A stretch of 5,068 nucleotides of DNA from Polyangiaceae bacterium (GCA_025936205.1 JAICTU010000592.1:1-5068); one strand, 5' to 3'. Counted from the stretch's first letter, positions 1 through 5,068 are shown. The notes: generated from the sequence alone by a model not told the origin. Translations and numbers: made by a program.

Positions 1-2
1 AC

Positions 3-1085
3 GCCTACGTGATCAGTTACGACGCCTCGGGCAACGTCATCTGGTCCGATCAATTCGGCACGGGCCGGGACGACACGGTTGCGGGCGTTGCCACGGATGC
101 GGCGGGCAATGTCTACCTGGCCGGCATCACCGAGGGCAATCTGCCGGGGGCGATGGGGCGCCCGAACCCCACTCCCGGCTTCGACGACGTCTATCTTCGC
201 AAGTATGACGCGACCGGCAACCTGCTCTGGACCCGACAGTTCGGGGGCCGCGGCGAAGATACCGTCGCCGGCATCGCCATCAGTCCCAGCAAGGAGATCT
301 ACGTCGTGGGTTCCACGGATGCGCTGCTGCCACGCGCTGCGGGCTTCGCCGGCGGGCGCGACTATTTCCTGCTGAAGTTTGACGCCCGGGGCACGCTGCT
401 CGCGGTCGAGGAGAACGGGAGCGCCGGAGACGAGTTCGGTTCCGCGGTCGCGGTCGGTCCCGACGGCAGTGTCTACATCACGGGCTCCTACGATGGCGGC
501 GCACCCGGTGGCGCCGGTGGCGCGAGTGATCTGTTCGTGGCGAAGTATGACCCAACGCTGAGCCTCGTATGGTTGGATCGGCGAGGTACCAGGCAGGATG
601 ACCGCGGCGTTGGCATCGCCGTGAATACGTTTTCCGAGGTGTATGTGGCGGGTACGAGCACGGGCAACTTTGGCGGCGCGCTCAACGCCGGTGGGCTGGA
701 CACGCTGGTTCTTCGCTACGCTCCCGGCGGCGCGCGGGTCTGGAGCGACCTGCGCGGCACGGCGGCGGACGACTTTGCGTTTGGCATCTCGATCAACGCC
801 TCCGATGGGCCGATCAGCGTAGGCCTCACGCGCGGGGATCTCGACGGCGCAGTGAACGCGGGCGGTGACGACGCGTTCATCATGCAGCATGAGCGCGGCG
901 GCGCGCACGACTGGACCTCCCTGCTCGGTACCAGCGCGTCCGAGCTGGCGGCGGCGGTCGCGTGCGACACGACGGGGGGCGCGTTCGTGGTGGGCTACAC
1001 CACGGGCAATCTGGCAGGCCTCCCCAACGCGGGCGCGTACGATGCCTTCACCGCGAAGTTCGATCGGAATGGCCTGCTGCAGTGA
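3..1085 (+). CDS. SBBP/beta-propeller-repeat protein, 3' part (5' end outside window)
   Basis: The reading frame is open from the first whole codon at position 3 to the TGA at 1083-1085, giving 360 visible residues. A GTG at 9 is in frame, but the codons before it (Ala-Tyr) already fit the repeat pattern, so it is internal and the true start lies upstream. Six full repeats of 56-60 residues are visible. They begin at the window edge and near nt 183, 360, 528, 699 and 870, and a seventh starting near 1041 stops after about 14 residues. Each repeat runs DxF/YxxKYDxxGNxxW, then a GT/GG turn with D/E-D, then GIAV, then VYVxG. This matches the SBBP (seven-bladed beta-propeller-type) family. Repeat 3 lacks the Trp, and repeats 5-6 are more divergent. 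Such proteins are usually exported, often lipoproteins, with roles in surface binding or no known role; no catalytic motif is visible here. A strong hairpin follows 8 nt after the stop. The family call is firm, the function unknown. Confidence 0.9.
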   Translation, partial: AYVISYDASGNVIWSDQFGTGRDDTVAGVATDAAGNVYLAGITEGNLPGAMGRPNPTPGFDDVYLRKYDATGNLLWTRQFGGRGEDTVAGIAISPSKEIYVVGSTDALLPRAAGFAGGRDYFLLKFDARGTLLAVEENGSAGDEFGSAVAVGPDGSVYITGSYDGGAPGGAGGASDLFVAKYDPTLSLVWLDRRGTRQDDRGVGIAVNTFSEVYVAGTSTGNFGGALNAGGLDTLVLRYAPGGARVWSDLRGTAADDFAFGISINASDGPISVGLTRGDLDGAVNAGGDDAFIMQHERGGAHDWTSLLGTSASELAAAVACDTTGGAFVVGYTTGNLAGLPNAGAYDAFTAKFDRNGLLQ

Positions 1086-1093
1086 GCCCACGC

Positions 1094-1128
1094 CCGGGCG
1101 CGAGCCCACCCCCGCGGGCCGCGCCCGG
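1094..1128 (+). terminator. GC-rich stem-loop between two co-directional genes
   Basis: CCGGGCGCG at 1094-1102 pairs perfectly with CGCGCCCGG at 1120-1128. After a bulged A at 1103 the stem continues with GCCC (1104-1107) on GGGC (1116-1119), leaving an 8-nt loop. That makes 13 G-C pairs starting 8 nt after the stop of the propeller gene. No T-run follows, so it is not a classical intrinsic terminator. It could still end or attenuate transcription, protect the upstream 3' end, or restrict translation of the next gene, whose ATG lies 14 nt beyond the stem. The structure is seen directly; the role is inferred. Confidence 0.5.
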
Positions 1129-1142
1129 TGTACAGTGGCTGG

Positions 1143-1661
1143 ATGCGTTCTGCGCCGCTGCTTGGTTGGGGTTTGATTGGGGTCCTGGTGAGCTGTCGGG
1201 GAGGCGTGCAGAATTTGATCAGCAACGGTGATTTTTCGCACGGGCCAGCGCCCTGGGCGGCGAAGGCACTGCTGGCGGGCGGAGCCGAGCGGGAGCTCCC
1301 GCTGCGCTTGGTGGACGGCGTGGCCTGCGCGAGTGTTGCCGCTCAGACGGAGTTGATCTTGGGCTGGCCCGCGGCCGGGAGCTCCGAGCGGTTCGAGGTC
1401 GTCGCGGGGCATAGCTACCAGCTGTCGCTGCTTGCCTCGGCAAGCGGTGCGCCGCTGGACTGCGTGGCAAAGCTGGGTCACCAGGTGGCGCCGTACGCGA
1501 CCGCGGCGGTCTCGCCGTTGAAGCTCACGGCGTCGCTGCAGGCGTTTCGGCTTCCGATGGTCGCGGAGCGCTCCGACGATCGCGCCGGCTTCGCCCTCGA
1601 ATGCCGCGTGAGCACGGCTACCGAGGTGTGCTTGGACGACGTCGTGTTGGCGGAGCGCTGA
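1143..1661 (+). CDS. Lipoprotein with CBM/galactose-binding-like domain
   Basis: This encodes 172 residues. The ATG at 1143 is preferred over the in-frame GTG at 1128 because it begins a compact lipoprotein signal: an Arg at residue 2, a hydrophobic core, then lipobox LVSC with the lipidated Cys at 18. The GTG is also buried in the preceding hairpin. No good Shine-Dalgarno precedes the ATG. Residues 24-31 (NLISNGDF) followed by a Trp at 38, the central FEVVAGHSYQLSLLA stretch (84-98), and the ending VCLDDVVLAE (162-171) are the classic first strand, core strands and last strand of the jelly-roll galactose-binding-like fold, as in CBM4/9-type modules. Four further Cys (62, 107, 154, 163) could form disulfides. 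The module fills the whole mature protein, so it is a stand-alone, probably glycan-binding, envelope lipoprotein with no enzyme domain. It follows the propeller gene by 57 nt, so co-transcription is possible. Ligand and exact CBM family are unknown. Confidence 0.8.
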   Translation: MRSAPLLGWGLIGVLVSCRGGVQNLISNGDFSHGPAPWAAKALLAGGAERELPLRLVDGVACASVAAQTELILGWPAAGSSERFEVVAGHSYQLSLLASASGAPLDCVAKLGHQVAPYATAAVSPLKLTASLQAFRLPMVAERSDDRAGFALECRVSTATEVCLDDVVLAER

Positions 1662-2098
1662 GCCCGCCCCGAACGTGGCGGGAGCAGGGCTCGGCCGTGA
1701 AACGACGCTATCCGTCGCCAGAATGTGCCCGCTGCGCGGAGTTCTCGATGAACAAGGCCTGCCACATACTTCGAGGCCGCGCATGGCATCTCTGCCGACC
1801 ATTCCGTGGCGCGTAGGGTGTCAGCCGACACTGGTGCAAGCCTTCGTTCCAACAGTTGATACGTCTCGACCAGGAAGCCGAAGTCGTCCTCCGCGATCGC
1901 CTGCGCTTCGGCAAAGCGCTTTTTGATCTTGTACAGCCGTTCAATGTCCACGGCCTCCGGAAGGCGTCCGGCTTCGACGGCATGGCGAGCCAGCAGCCGA
2001 GCGTTCTCCACGAGCTCGCTCAAACCATCCTCGAGAGCGGGCGTTCGCACTTCGTGCGTCTCCACCCATTGAGGCCGCGAACGCGCAGGTGATGACAT
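1478..2098 (-). CDS. Hypothetical helical protein, probably truncated or frameshifted at its 3' end
   Basis: The ATG at 2098 has a perfect GGAGG (complement of 2107-2111) 8 nt upstream, so the start is well supported. Earlier in-frame starts such as 2191 are less likely. The frame runs 206 codons to TGA at 1478-1480. Residues about 20-98 read like real protein: predicted amphipathic helices rich in Leu/Ala/Glu/Arg, including ENARLLARHAVEAGRLPEAV and DIERLYKIKKRFAEAQ, ending near SADTLRATE. I do not recognise the family. From about residue 98 the sequence loses character, and hand-counted G/C at third positions falls from about 75% (codons 23-83) to about 60% (codons 95-134). From residue 146 on it is simply antisense to the convergent lipoprotein gene (184-nt overlap), turning Ser/Arg-rich. 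A frameshift near nt 1800-1820 into the neighbouring frame would end at TAG 1708-1710, removing the overlap. The N-terminal half is probably genuine; the annotated 3' end is doubtful. Confidence 0.5.
   Translation of the reverse strand: MSSPARSRPQWVETHEVRTPALEDGLSELVENARLLARHAVEAGRLPEAVDIERLYKIKKRFAEAQAIAEDDFGFLVETYQLLERRLAPVSADTLRATEWSAEMPCAASKYVAGLVHRELRAAGTFWRRIASFHGRALLPPRSGRAQRSANTTSSKHTSVAVLTRHSRAKPARSSERSATIGSRNACSDAVSFNGETAAVAYGATW
1663..1682 (+). terminator. Short GC hairpin after the lipoprotein stop
   Basis: CCCGCC at 1663-1668 pairs with GGCGGG at 1677-1682 around an 8-nt loop, 1 nt after the TGA at 1659-1661. An alternative, longer-range pairing is GAGCCC (1660-1665) with GGGCTC (1687-1692). 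No T-tract follows. The position suits a transcript 3' end between convergent genes, but the stem is short and G/C hairpins arise easily in this composition. Confidence 0.3.
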
Positions 2099-2106
2099 GG
2101 TCTCGC

Positions 2107-2111
2107 CCTCC
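2107..2111 (-). promoter_or_regulatory. Strong Shine-Dalgarno for the gene starting at 2098
   Basis: On the minus strand GGAGG lies inside a purine-rich AGGGGAGGG run, 8 nt before the ATG at 2098. It is the best ribosome binding site in the window. It decides the start in favour of 2098 over the upstream in-frame starts. Confidence 0.7.
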
Positions 2112-2302
2112 CCTGGGCCCGAGAGCGGTCGTGAAGGCCTTCCCTGAAGCATGGATCGCGCGCCAGAGGCAGCGTTGATGGCCGCCGTCATTCGCAGCTG
2201 TCATCAAAGCAACCATCCGCCGCGGCACTGAGATGGATCTACCTCCGGCTTGCCGCGAGCGAGCGGCCCTCGATAGGGTCGGCGGCTATTGTTGAGGCCG
2301 GA

Positions 2303-2359
2303 TCGGGCGGTTGCGTCGCCCGAGCGTGGACACCGTGCGGCTCGTGCGCACCGTCCACG
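2303..2359. repeat. Two back-to-back stem-loops
   Basis: Stem 1 pairs TCGGGCG (2303-2309) with CGCCCGA (2317-2323), 7 bp around a 7-nt loop. One base later, stem 2 pairs CGTGGAC (2325-2331) with GTCCACG (2353-2359), 7 bp. After a small asymmetric internal loop, stem 2 continues with GTGCG (2335-2339) on CGCAC (2347-2351), closing a 7-nt loop. Both arms are perfect apart from the internal loop. No T-run flanks them on either strand. This could be a structured RNA, a processed 5' leader of the minus-strand gene at 2098, or a protein-binding site; the strand is undetermined. Confidence 0.4.
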
Positions 2360-2572
2360 GGGGTACTTCAGCCGCCGGAGCAGCACCTGGTCGTGACGGC
2401 GGGATCGCGCGGGTAAGCGCAGCGTGGCACGACTTCAGCAGGGCTGACCCCCCATACCGCTCGGGCCTCGCATGGGTTGCGGTGCGTGTACGTCCGCATT
2501 GCAATGGAAGTCGCTGGAACGGCGCACCCTACCAAGCTTGTCCCGGGGCCGCTACCGCCGCACGAAAGGGGA

Positions 2573-2607
2573 GGTCTGGAGAGCAGGACGCGCCGACTCT
2601 CCAGACC
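2573..2607 (-). terminator. Candidate transcription terminator downstream of the four-Cys lipoprotein
   Basis: GGTCTGGAGAG (2573-2583) is a perfect 11-bp inverted repeat of CTCTCCAGACC (2597-2607) around a 13-nt loop. Read on the minus strand it lies about 70 nt after the stop at 2678 and is followed by TCCCCTTTCG, a weak pyrimidine/T tail. Read on the plus strand it is followed by GTTCTTTG, also T-rich, so it could work in both directions. No plus-strand gene lies just upstream, so the minus-strand reading is favoured. Confidence 0.55.
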
Positions 2608-2626
2608 GTTCTTTGATACAGGGCCA

Positions 2627-2638
2627 GCGCTCGAGCGC
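2627..2638. repeat. 12-bp perfect palindrome
   Basis: GCGCTCGAGCGC reads identically on both strands. It lies between the stop of the lipoprotein gene (2678) and the larger inverted repeat at 2573-2607. It could add a second hairpin to the 3' end of that transcript (4-bp stem, TCGA loop) or be a dyad binding site. In GC-rich DNA it may be coincidental. Confidence 0.3.
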
Positions 2639-2677
2639 CCACTCAGGCGCCGCTACGCGCTGCCCGTCGAGTCGCTC

Positions 2678-3319
2678 TCACTGAAATTTCGTGATTTCGA
2701 CGTTCAGCGTCTGAAGTGCTCCAGCCGCGTTGAGGGCCTGAAGGGCGAAGCGGGCGTTGGCGGCCGCAGGTGGAACGCCACCGGGGATGGTCAACTTGTT
2801 CCCGCTCACGCTCACGGCTCTAGCAGCAGGATCAAACTTGGCCAGCACCGAAATTGCGCAAGAGGTGCCGCCACGGAAGACCGACACGCCGTCCACCGCT
2901 CCCACGCGGCTGCCGTTGGCAAAGTAGATGGCGTGAAACGCGGTCCGTGCGCAGTCCGCCTGGTTGGCGGAGATCTGCGAGAACATGGAGACCTCCATAC
3001 TCTTGGGCGTCGTGGCATTGAAGCCTTGGAGAAATGCGTTGGTGCAGCTAGCGCTGCCATAAGGCGGCCTCACTGGAGCCAGGTTGCCGACGGCCGTGAC
3101 TCTGGAATTGCGATTGACGGTCGCGGTGCCACAGGTCGCCTCGTTCAAGCCTTGCTCCAGCACGCCCAGCTCATCACCGGAGGCCTCGCCAGCTTCCCCG
3201 GCTGGTTCTACCTGGTCTGCAGCCGCGTCCTCGTCGACGTCCAGCCCCTGACTTTCCGTCGCCGCGCCGCAGGCGGTGAGCGCGCTGATGCATGCAATGC
3301 CTACAATCGTACTGCGCAT
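2678..3319 (-). CDS. Lipoprotein with acidic linker and unrecognised four-Cys domain
   Basis: This encodes 213 residues ending at TGA 2678-2680. The ATG at 3319 is chosen over the in-frame start at 3379: it has AGAGGA on the minus strand about 6 nt upstream and begins directly with a lipoprotein signal, an Arg at residue 2, a hydrophobic core and lipobox LTAC (Cys17 lipidated). Residues 22-58 form an acidic Asp/Glu/Ala linker ending in ELGVLEQGL, a style I recall from exported myxobacterial proteins (unchecked memory). The folded part (about 60-213) has four Cys, at 63, 92, 123 and 154, enough for two disulfides. It alternates beta-like and loop segments and has a C-terminal stretch resembling paired strands (NARFALQALNAAGALQTLNV). 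No enzyme motif or known family is evident. The protein probably sits on the outer membrane or surface. A likely terminator lies about 70 nt downstream. Gene and export call are firm; the function is unknown. Confidence 0.8.
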   Translation of the reverse strand: MRSTIVGIACISALTACGAATESQGLDVDEDAAADQVEPAGEAGEASGDELGVLEQGLNEATCGTATVNRNSRVTAVGNLAPVRPPYGSASCTNAFLQGFNATTPKSMEVSMFSQISANQADCARTAFHAIYFANGSRVGAVDGVSVFRGGTSCAISVLAKFDPAARAVSVSGNKLTIPGGVPPAAANARFALQALNAAGALQTLNVEITKFQ

Positions 3320-3325
3320 GGTTCT

Positions 3326-3330
3326 TCCTC
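3326..3330 (-). promoter_or_regulatory. Ribosome binding site for the lipoprotein starting at 3319
   Basis: The minus strand reads GAGAGGAAGAACC directly before the ATG at 3319, placing AGGA 6 nt upstream. This supports 3319 over the longer in-frame start at 3379, which would put 20 extra residues in front of a complete signal peptide. Confidence 0.6.
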
Positions 3331-3424
3331 TCGAAATGAGGGCCCACCCGGCACACAGCTGGGCGGAGCGCAGCTTCAACGCGCGATAGGTTCGCGACGC
3401 GTGGCCAGTCGCTCCACGAAGAGT

Positions 3425-3455
3425 ATCGCTGCAACCCGCAAGTGGTCGCAGCGAT
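3425..3455 (-). promoter_or_regulatory. Inverted repeat in the lipoprotein upstream region (possible operator or leader hairpin)
   Basis: ATCGCTGC (3425-3432) is a perfect inverted repeat of GCAGCGAT (3448-3455). The 15-nt spacer contains a further ACC/GGT pairing (3434-3436 with 3444-3446). It lies 106-136 nt upstream of the ATG at 3319. The geometry fits either a dyad operator or an RNA hairpin in a long leader. Confidence 0.35.
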
Positions 3456-3502
3456 CCGAGCCCACTTCCGTGAGTCGCGGGCGGGTTCCCTCTACTTCCA
3501 GC

Positions 3503-3531
3503 TAAGTAGCAGTCGCGTTGTATGCAATCAA
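3503..3531 (-). promoter_or_regulatory. Weak sigma70-like promoter candidate
   Basis: On the minus strand TTGATT (3526-3531) and TACTTA (3503-3508) are separated by exactly 17 nt. The -35 matches TTGACA at four of six positions, but the -10 matches TATAAT poorly (two of six). It would give a leader of about 180 nt carrying the inverted repeat at 3425-3455. It is only the least bad candidate found by eye. Confidence 0.15.
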
Positions 3532-3678
3532 AGCGAGACGTCGATCTGGTAACGACAAGCGTCTATCCATCGATCTCAGCTCGCAGCGGTGCAACAGAGT
3601 ACGCACGGGCGCGAGTCGCGCACTTCGCGGGAAAAGCCAGGCCGGGCCAACACGCTGACGATCAGCGCGACGCTCGCG

Positions 3679-5068
3679 TCACTGGCACAGATAGGTGATG
3701 GCGTTGGCCGTGGACTTCTTGAACGCCTTCGACACTCCCTTGCACGAGCAGCACTGCCCCGTCAGGGTCTTGGAGACACTGATGGCGACGCAGGAGGCGG
3801 AGCAGGCTCCGGTGCTGCTCTGGCTGTTCTCGTCCAGTCCGTACGTAGGATCGATGGCAACCTGGTTGCCGTTCACCTGCTGAGCGATGTACGGGTTCGT
3901 GTCCTTGCCGGTCGCGCTCTGCTTTCCGCCGGCGAAGATCAGCTGAACCCACGTCGACGCCGGATCGGCCAGCGCCATGCCGTTCGGTTGCGAGATCTGG
4001 TACCAGTCGTAGTTGCCGCAGGCTGCGGCATTGGCCGCGGTGTACGAGTAGCTGAGGCGATGCGGTTCGATCGCCAGGATCGGGTCGAAGGTGATCATGT
4101 TGTAGGTCTGCCAGCTCGGGCCCGAGCCCTCGACCACGGCCGCACCGGACGACGTGGAGCCGTTCTGCACGTCGACGGTCTTGCCGTTGACCGTGTAGGC
4201 GACATTGCGCAAATTACCGGTGGGGGCGAGCACGAACCTCTGCGAGTAGGAGGTGGAGCACGTGCGCTGAATCAGGCGCTTCGGGCTGCTTCCGTCCAGA
4301 TCGAGGCATTTACCCGTGCGCCGGTTCTCGAACTGGTACTGGATTTGTATGGATCCTTGGTTGTTGACCGTGCCGACCTGGGTCACGTACCAGTGGAAGC
4401 GGTCGTCACTCGCGTTGTACGGCTGCTGGACCACGGTCACGCCGTCGCTCGTGTTGCTGCTCGAGACGGCGAGGCCGTAGCCGGTGTGCGAGACCTTGAG
4501 GCTGAAGACGGCGTTGATGGTCTCCGTCAGGTCGCGGTGCGTGCCGCTGCCGTAGGGCTGGAACACCCACTGCTCCTGGGTCGCACCGGTCACCGTCGAC
4601 TGCACGATGTCCGTGCCGTTGTTGTACGATCCGCCCTGGGGCATGAGGGCCAGGTTGTAGTCGCTGCGGATGCTGAGAATGCCGGGGTTCATCAGGCCCA
4701 GGCGGAAGTCCTGCGTTTTGACGCCGCTGCACGGCCGCTGCACGATCGTCGTCGATCCGCTGGTGTTCGAGGCCAGATCCATGCACAGGCCACTCTTGAT
4801 GTTGATCAGCTGGCGCTTCGTACCATTCAACTTCACGCGCCATTGCGAGGCGGTGGTCCCGGTGTACTGATCCGACTCCTCCAGCACGGCCCCGCTCGAG
4901 GTGGAGCCGTTCTGCGGCACGATGTACTTGCCGGTGAGCTGCGAGCGGATCTGGAAGATGCCCTCATCGCGCGTCAGCTTGGTGGCCACCAGATTGGTCA
5001 GGGCCGTCTTCTGCAGCCCGTACCACTTGGTGAGGTTTGCACGGTAGTTGGCCGGGATGTGATTGGGA
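3679..5068 (-). CDS. Ricin-B-type double beta-trefoil lectin with Cys-rich C-terminus (N-terminus outside window)
   Basis: The frame is open from the window edge (first whole codon 5065-5067) to TGA at 3679-3681, 462 visible residues. A GTG at 4989 is in frame, but coding continues upstream of it (NHIPANYRANLTKWYG and on), so the start is outside the window. Two ricin-type beta-trefoils are visible, at about residues 37-171 and 183-329, each with three subrepeats. They show SQW, QEQW and FHWYV at QxW-like positions, and CMDLAS and CLDLDGSS like the ricin CLDV motif. Cys95/113 and 254/270 sit where ricin has intra-repeat disulfides. QNGSTSSGA recurs in the first subrepeat of trefoil 1 and the last of trefoil 2. 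Trefoils of this family bind galactose-type sugars; specificity cannot be read here. The tail (about 345-462) is not a trefoil: it carries Cys350, 422, 426, 439, 440, 442 and 461, including CSASC and CCSC. The protein is probably secreted; any catalytic domain would lie upstream. Confidence 0.88.
   Translation of the reverse strand, partial: PNHIPANYRANLTKWYGLQKTALTNLVATKLTRDEGIFQIRSQLTGKYIVPQNGSTSSGAVLEESDQYTGTTASQWRVKLNGTKRQLINIKSGLCMDLASNTSGSTTIVQRPCSGVKTQDFRLGLMNPGILSIRSDYNLALMPQGGSYNNGTDIVQSTVTGATQEQWVFQPYGSGTHRDLTETINAVFSLKVSHTGYGLAVSSSNTSDGVTVVQQPYNASDDRFHWYVTQVGTVNNQGSIQIQYQFENRRTGKCLDLDGSSPKRLIQRTCSTSYSQRFVLAPTGNLRNVAYTVNGKTVDVQNGSTSSGAAVVEGSGPSWQTYNMITFDPILAIEPHRLSYSYTAANAAACGNYDWYQISQPNGMALADPASTWVQLIFAGGKQSATGKDTNPYIAQQVNGNQVAIDPTYGLDENSQSSTGACSASCVAISVSKTLTGQCCSCKGVSKAFKKSTANAITYLCQ

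Larger units (their letters stand above)
2099..2677. other. Gene-free stretch of 579 nt with several inverted repeats
   Basis: No frame on either strand gives a protein with recognisable motifs or a good ribosome binding site. The short open frames here are Arg/Pro/Ala/Gly-rich, as expected for chance frames in GC-rich DNA. The stretch should hold the promoter of the gene starting at 2098 and the 3' untranslated region of the gene ending at 2678. It contains two adjacent hairpins (2303-2323 and 2325-2359), a 10-bp palindrome CATTGCAATG (2497-2506), an 11-bp perfect inverted repeat (2573-2607) and a 12-bp palindrome (2627-2638). No tRNA, transposase fragment or direct-repeat target duplication was seen. 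Confidence 0.5.
3320..3678. other. 359-nt intergenic region between lectin stop and lipoprotein start
   Basis: This holds the 3' flank of the lectin gene and the promoter/leader of the minus-strand lipoprotein gene. Directly after the lectin stop, a 5-bp hairpin with a 3-nt loop (3666-3678, CGCGA/TCGCG) is followed on the minus strand, about 30 nt later, by a TTTT run. A near-palindrome GCGCGA-g-TCGCGC sits at 3609-3621. Neither makes a convincing terminator. An 8-bp inverted repeat lies at 3425-3455. No open frame here looks coding. Confidence 0.5.

Noticed and set aside
1128..1142. GTG at 1128 as start of the CBM lipoprotein
   Set aside because: It adds five residues in front of a complete lipoprotein signal and is buried in the 1094-1128 hairpin; ATG 1143 fits better.
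2099..2191. In-frame start at 2191 for the minus-strand gene
   Set aside because: The perfect GGAGG 8 nt before ATG 2098 lies inside this extension, and the added residues are low-information Gly/Pro/Arg/Ser sequence.
2204..2616. Short open frames in the gene-free stretch (minus 2204-2386, minus 2286-2504, plus 2311-2616)
   Set aside because: All are Arg/Pro/Ala/Gly-rich, lack good ribosome binding sites, overlap each other and the hairpins, and resemble no known protein, including transposases.
3320..3379. In-frame start at 3379 for the four-Cys lipoprotein
   Set aside because: It would place 20 residues before the signal peptide; 3319 has its own Shine-Dalgarno and an immediate n-region, core and lipobox.
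2477..3505. A 342-codon plus-strand open frame covering the whole minus-strand lipoprotein gene
   Set aside because: It is antisense to a gene with a clear lipobox, ribosome binding site and normal composition. Its translation is Arg/Gly/Ala/His-rich without motifs, typical of a shadow frame in GC-rich DNA.
4406..4843. A 145-codon minus-strand frame inside the lectin gene
   Set aside because: It is a shifted-frame shadow of the ricin-type coding sequence, rich in Arg/His/Gln/Pro and without motifs.
1..5068. CRISPR array, tRNA, rRNA, insertion sequence, integrase or attachment site
   Set aside because: I saw no evenly spaced direct repeats, no tRNA T-loop/acceptor pattern, no transposase or integrase motifs, and no terminal inverted repeats with target duplications. 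The repeats present are protein-level (propeller, trefoil) or short dyads.

Overview
The window comes from a GC-rich bacterial chromosome with strong G/C bias at third codon positions. The gene content is a beta-propeller-repeat protein, two lipoproteins with textbook lipoboxes, and a double ricin-type lectin. This mix suggests a predatory or saprophytic member of the Myxococcota (Polyangiales-like). That assignment rests on composition and protein style only; there is no marker gene.

Layout. (1) Positions 1-1085, plus strand: the 3' end of an SBBP/beta-propeller-repeat protein with six full repeats and one partial repeat; its start lies before the window. (2) Positions 1143-1661, plus strand: a 172-aa lipoprotein with a galactose-binding-like, carbohydrate-binding-module-type fold. 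A strong GC hairpin sits in the 57-nt gap between the two. (3) Positions 1478-2098, minus strand, convergent: a gene with an excellent ribosome binding site and a credible helical N-terminal domain of about 100 residues. Its 3' part loses coding character and runs antisense into the lipoprotein gene, so it looks truncated or frameshifted. (4) Positions 2099-2677: 579 nt with no convincing gene. It holds two back-to-back hairpins, an 11-bp perfect inverted repeat and a 12-bp palindrome. (5) Positions 2678-3319, minus strand: a 213-aa lipoprotein with an acidic linker and an unrecognised four-cysteine domain. (6) Positions 3320-3678: 359 nt of upstream region with an 8-bp inverted repeat. (7) Positions 3679-5068, minus strand: the C-terminal 462 residues of a protein with two ricin-B beta-trefoils and a cysteine-rich tail; its N-terminus lies beyond the window.

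The four well-supported genes all look like exported or surface proteins, and two of them have folds that typically bind carbohydrate. The likely theme is envelope or secreted functions rather than metabolism. Nothing shows that they form one pathway. The two plus-strand genes could be co-transcribed. The two minus-strand genes are separated by 359 nt and are probably independent.

I found no tRNA, rRNA, CRISPR array, transposase or phage gene, and no clear novel multi-gene system. The points most worth a second look are the broken-looking minus-strand gene, the Cys-rich lectin tail, the orphan four-Cys lipoprotein and the clustered hairpins in the gene-free stretch.
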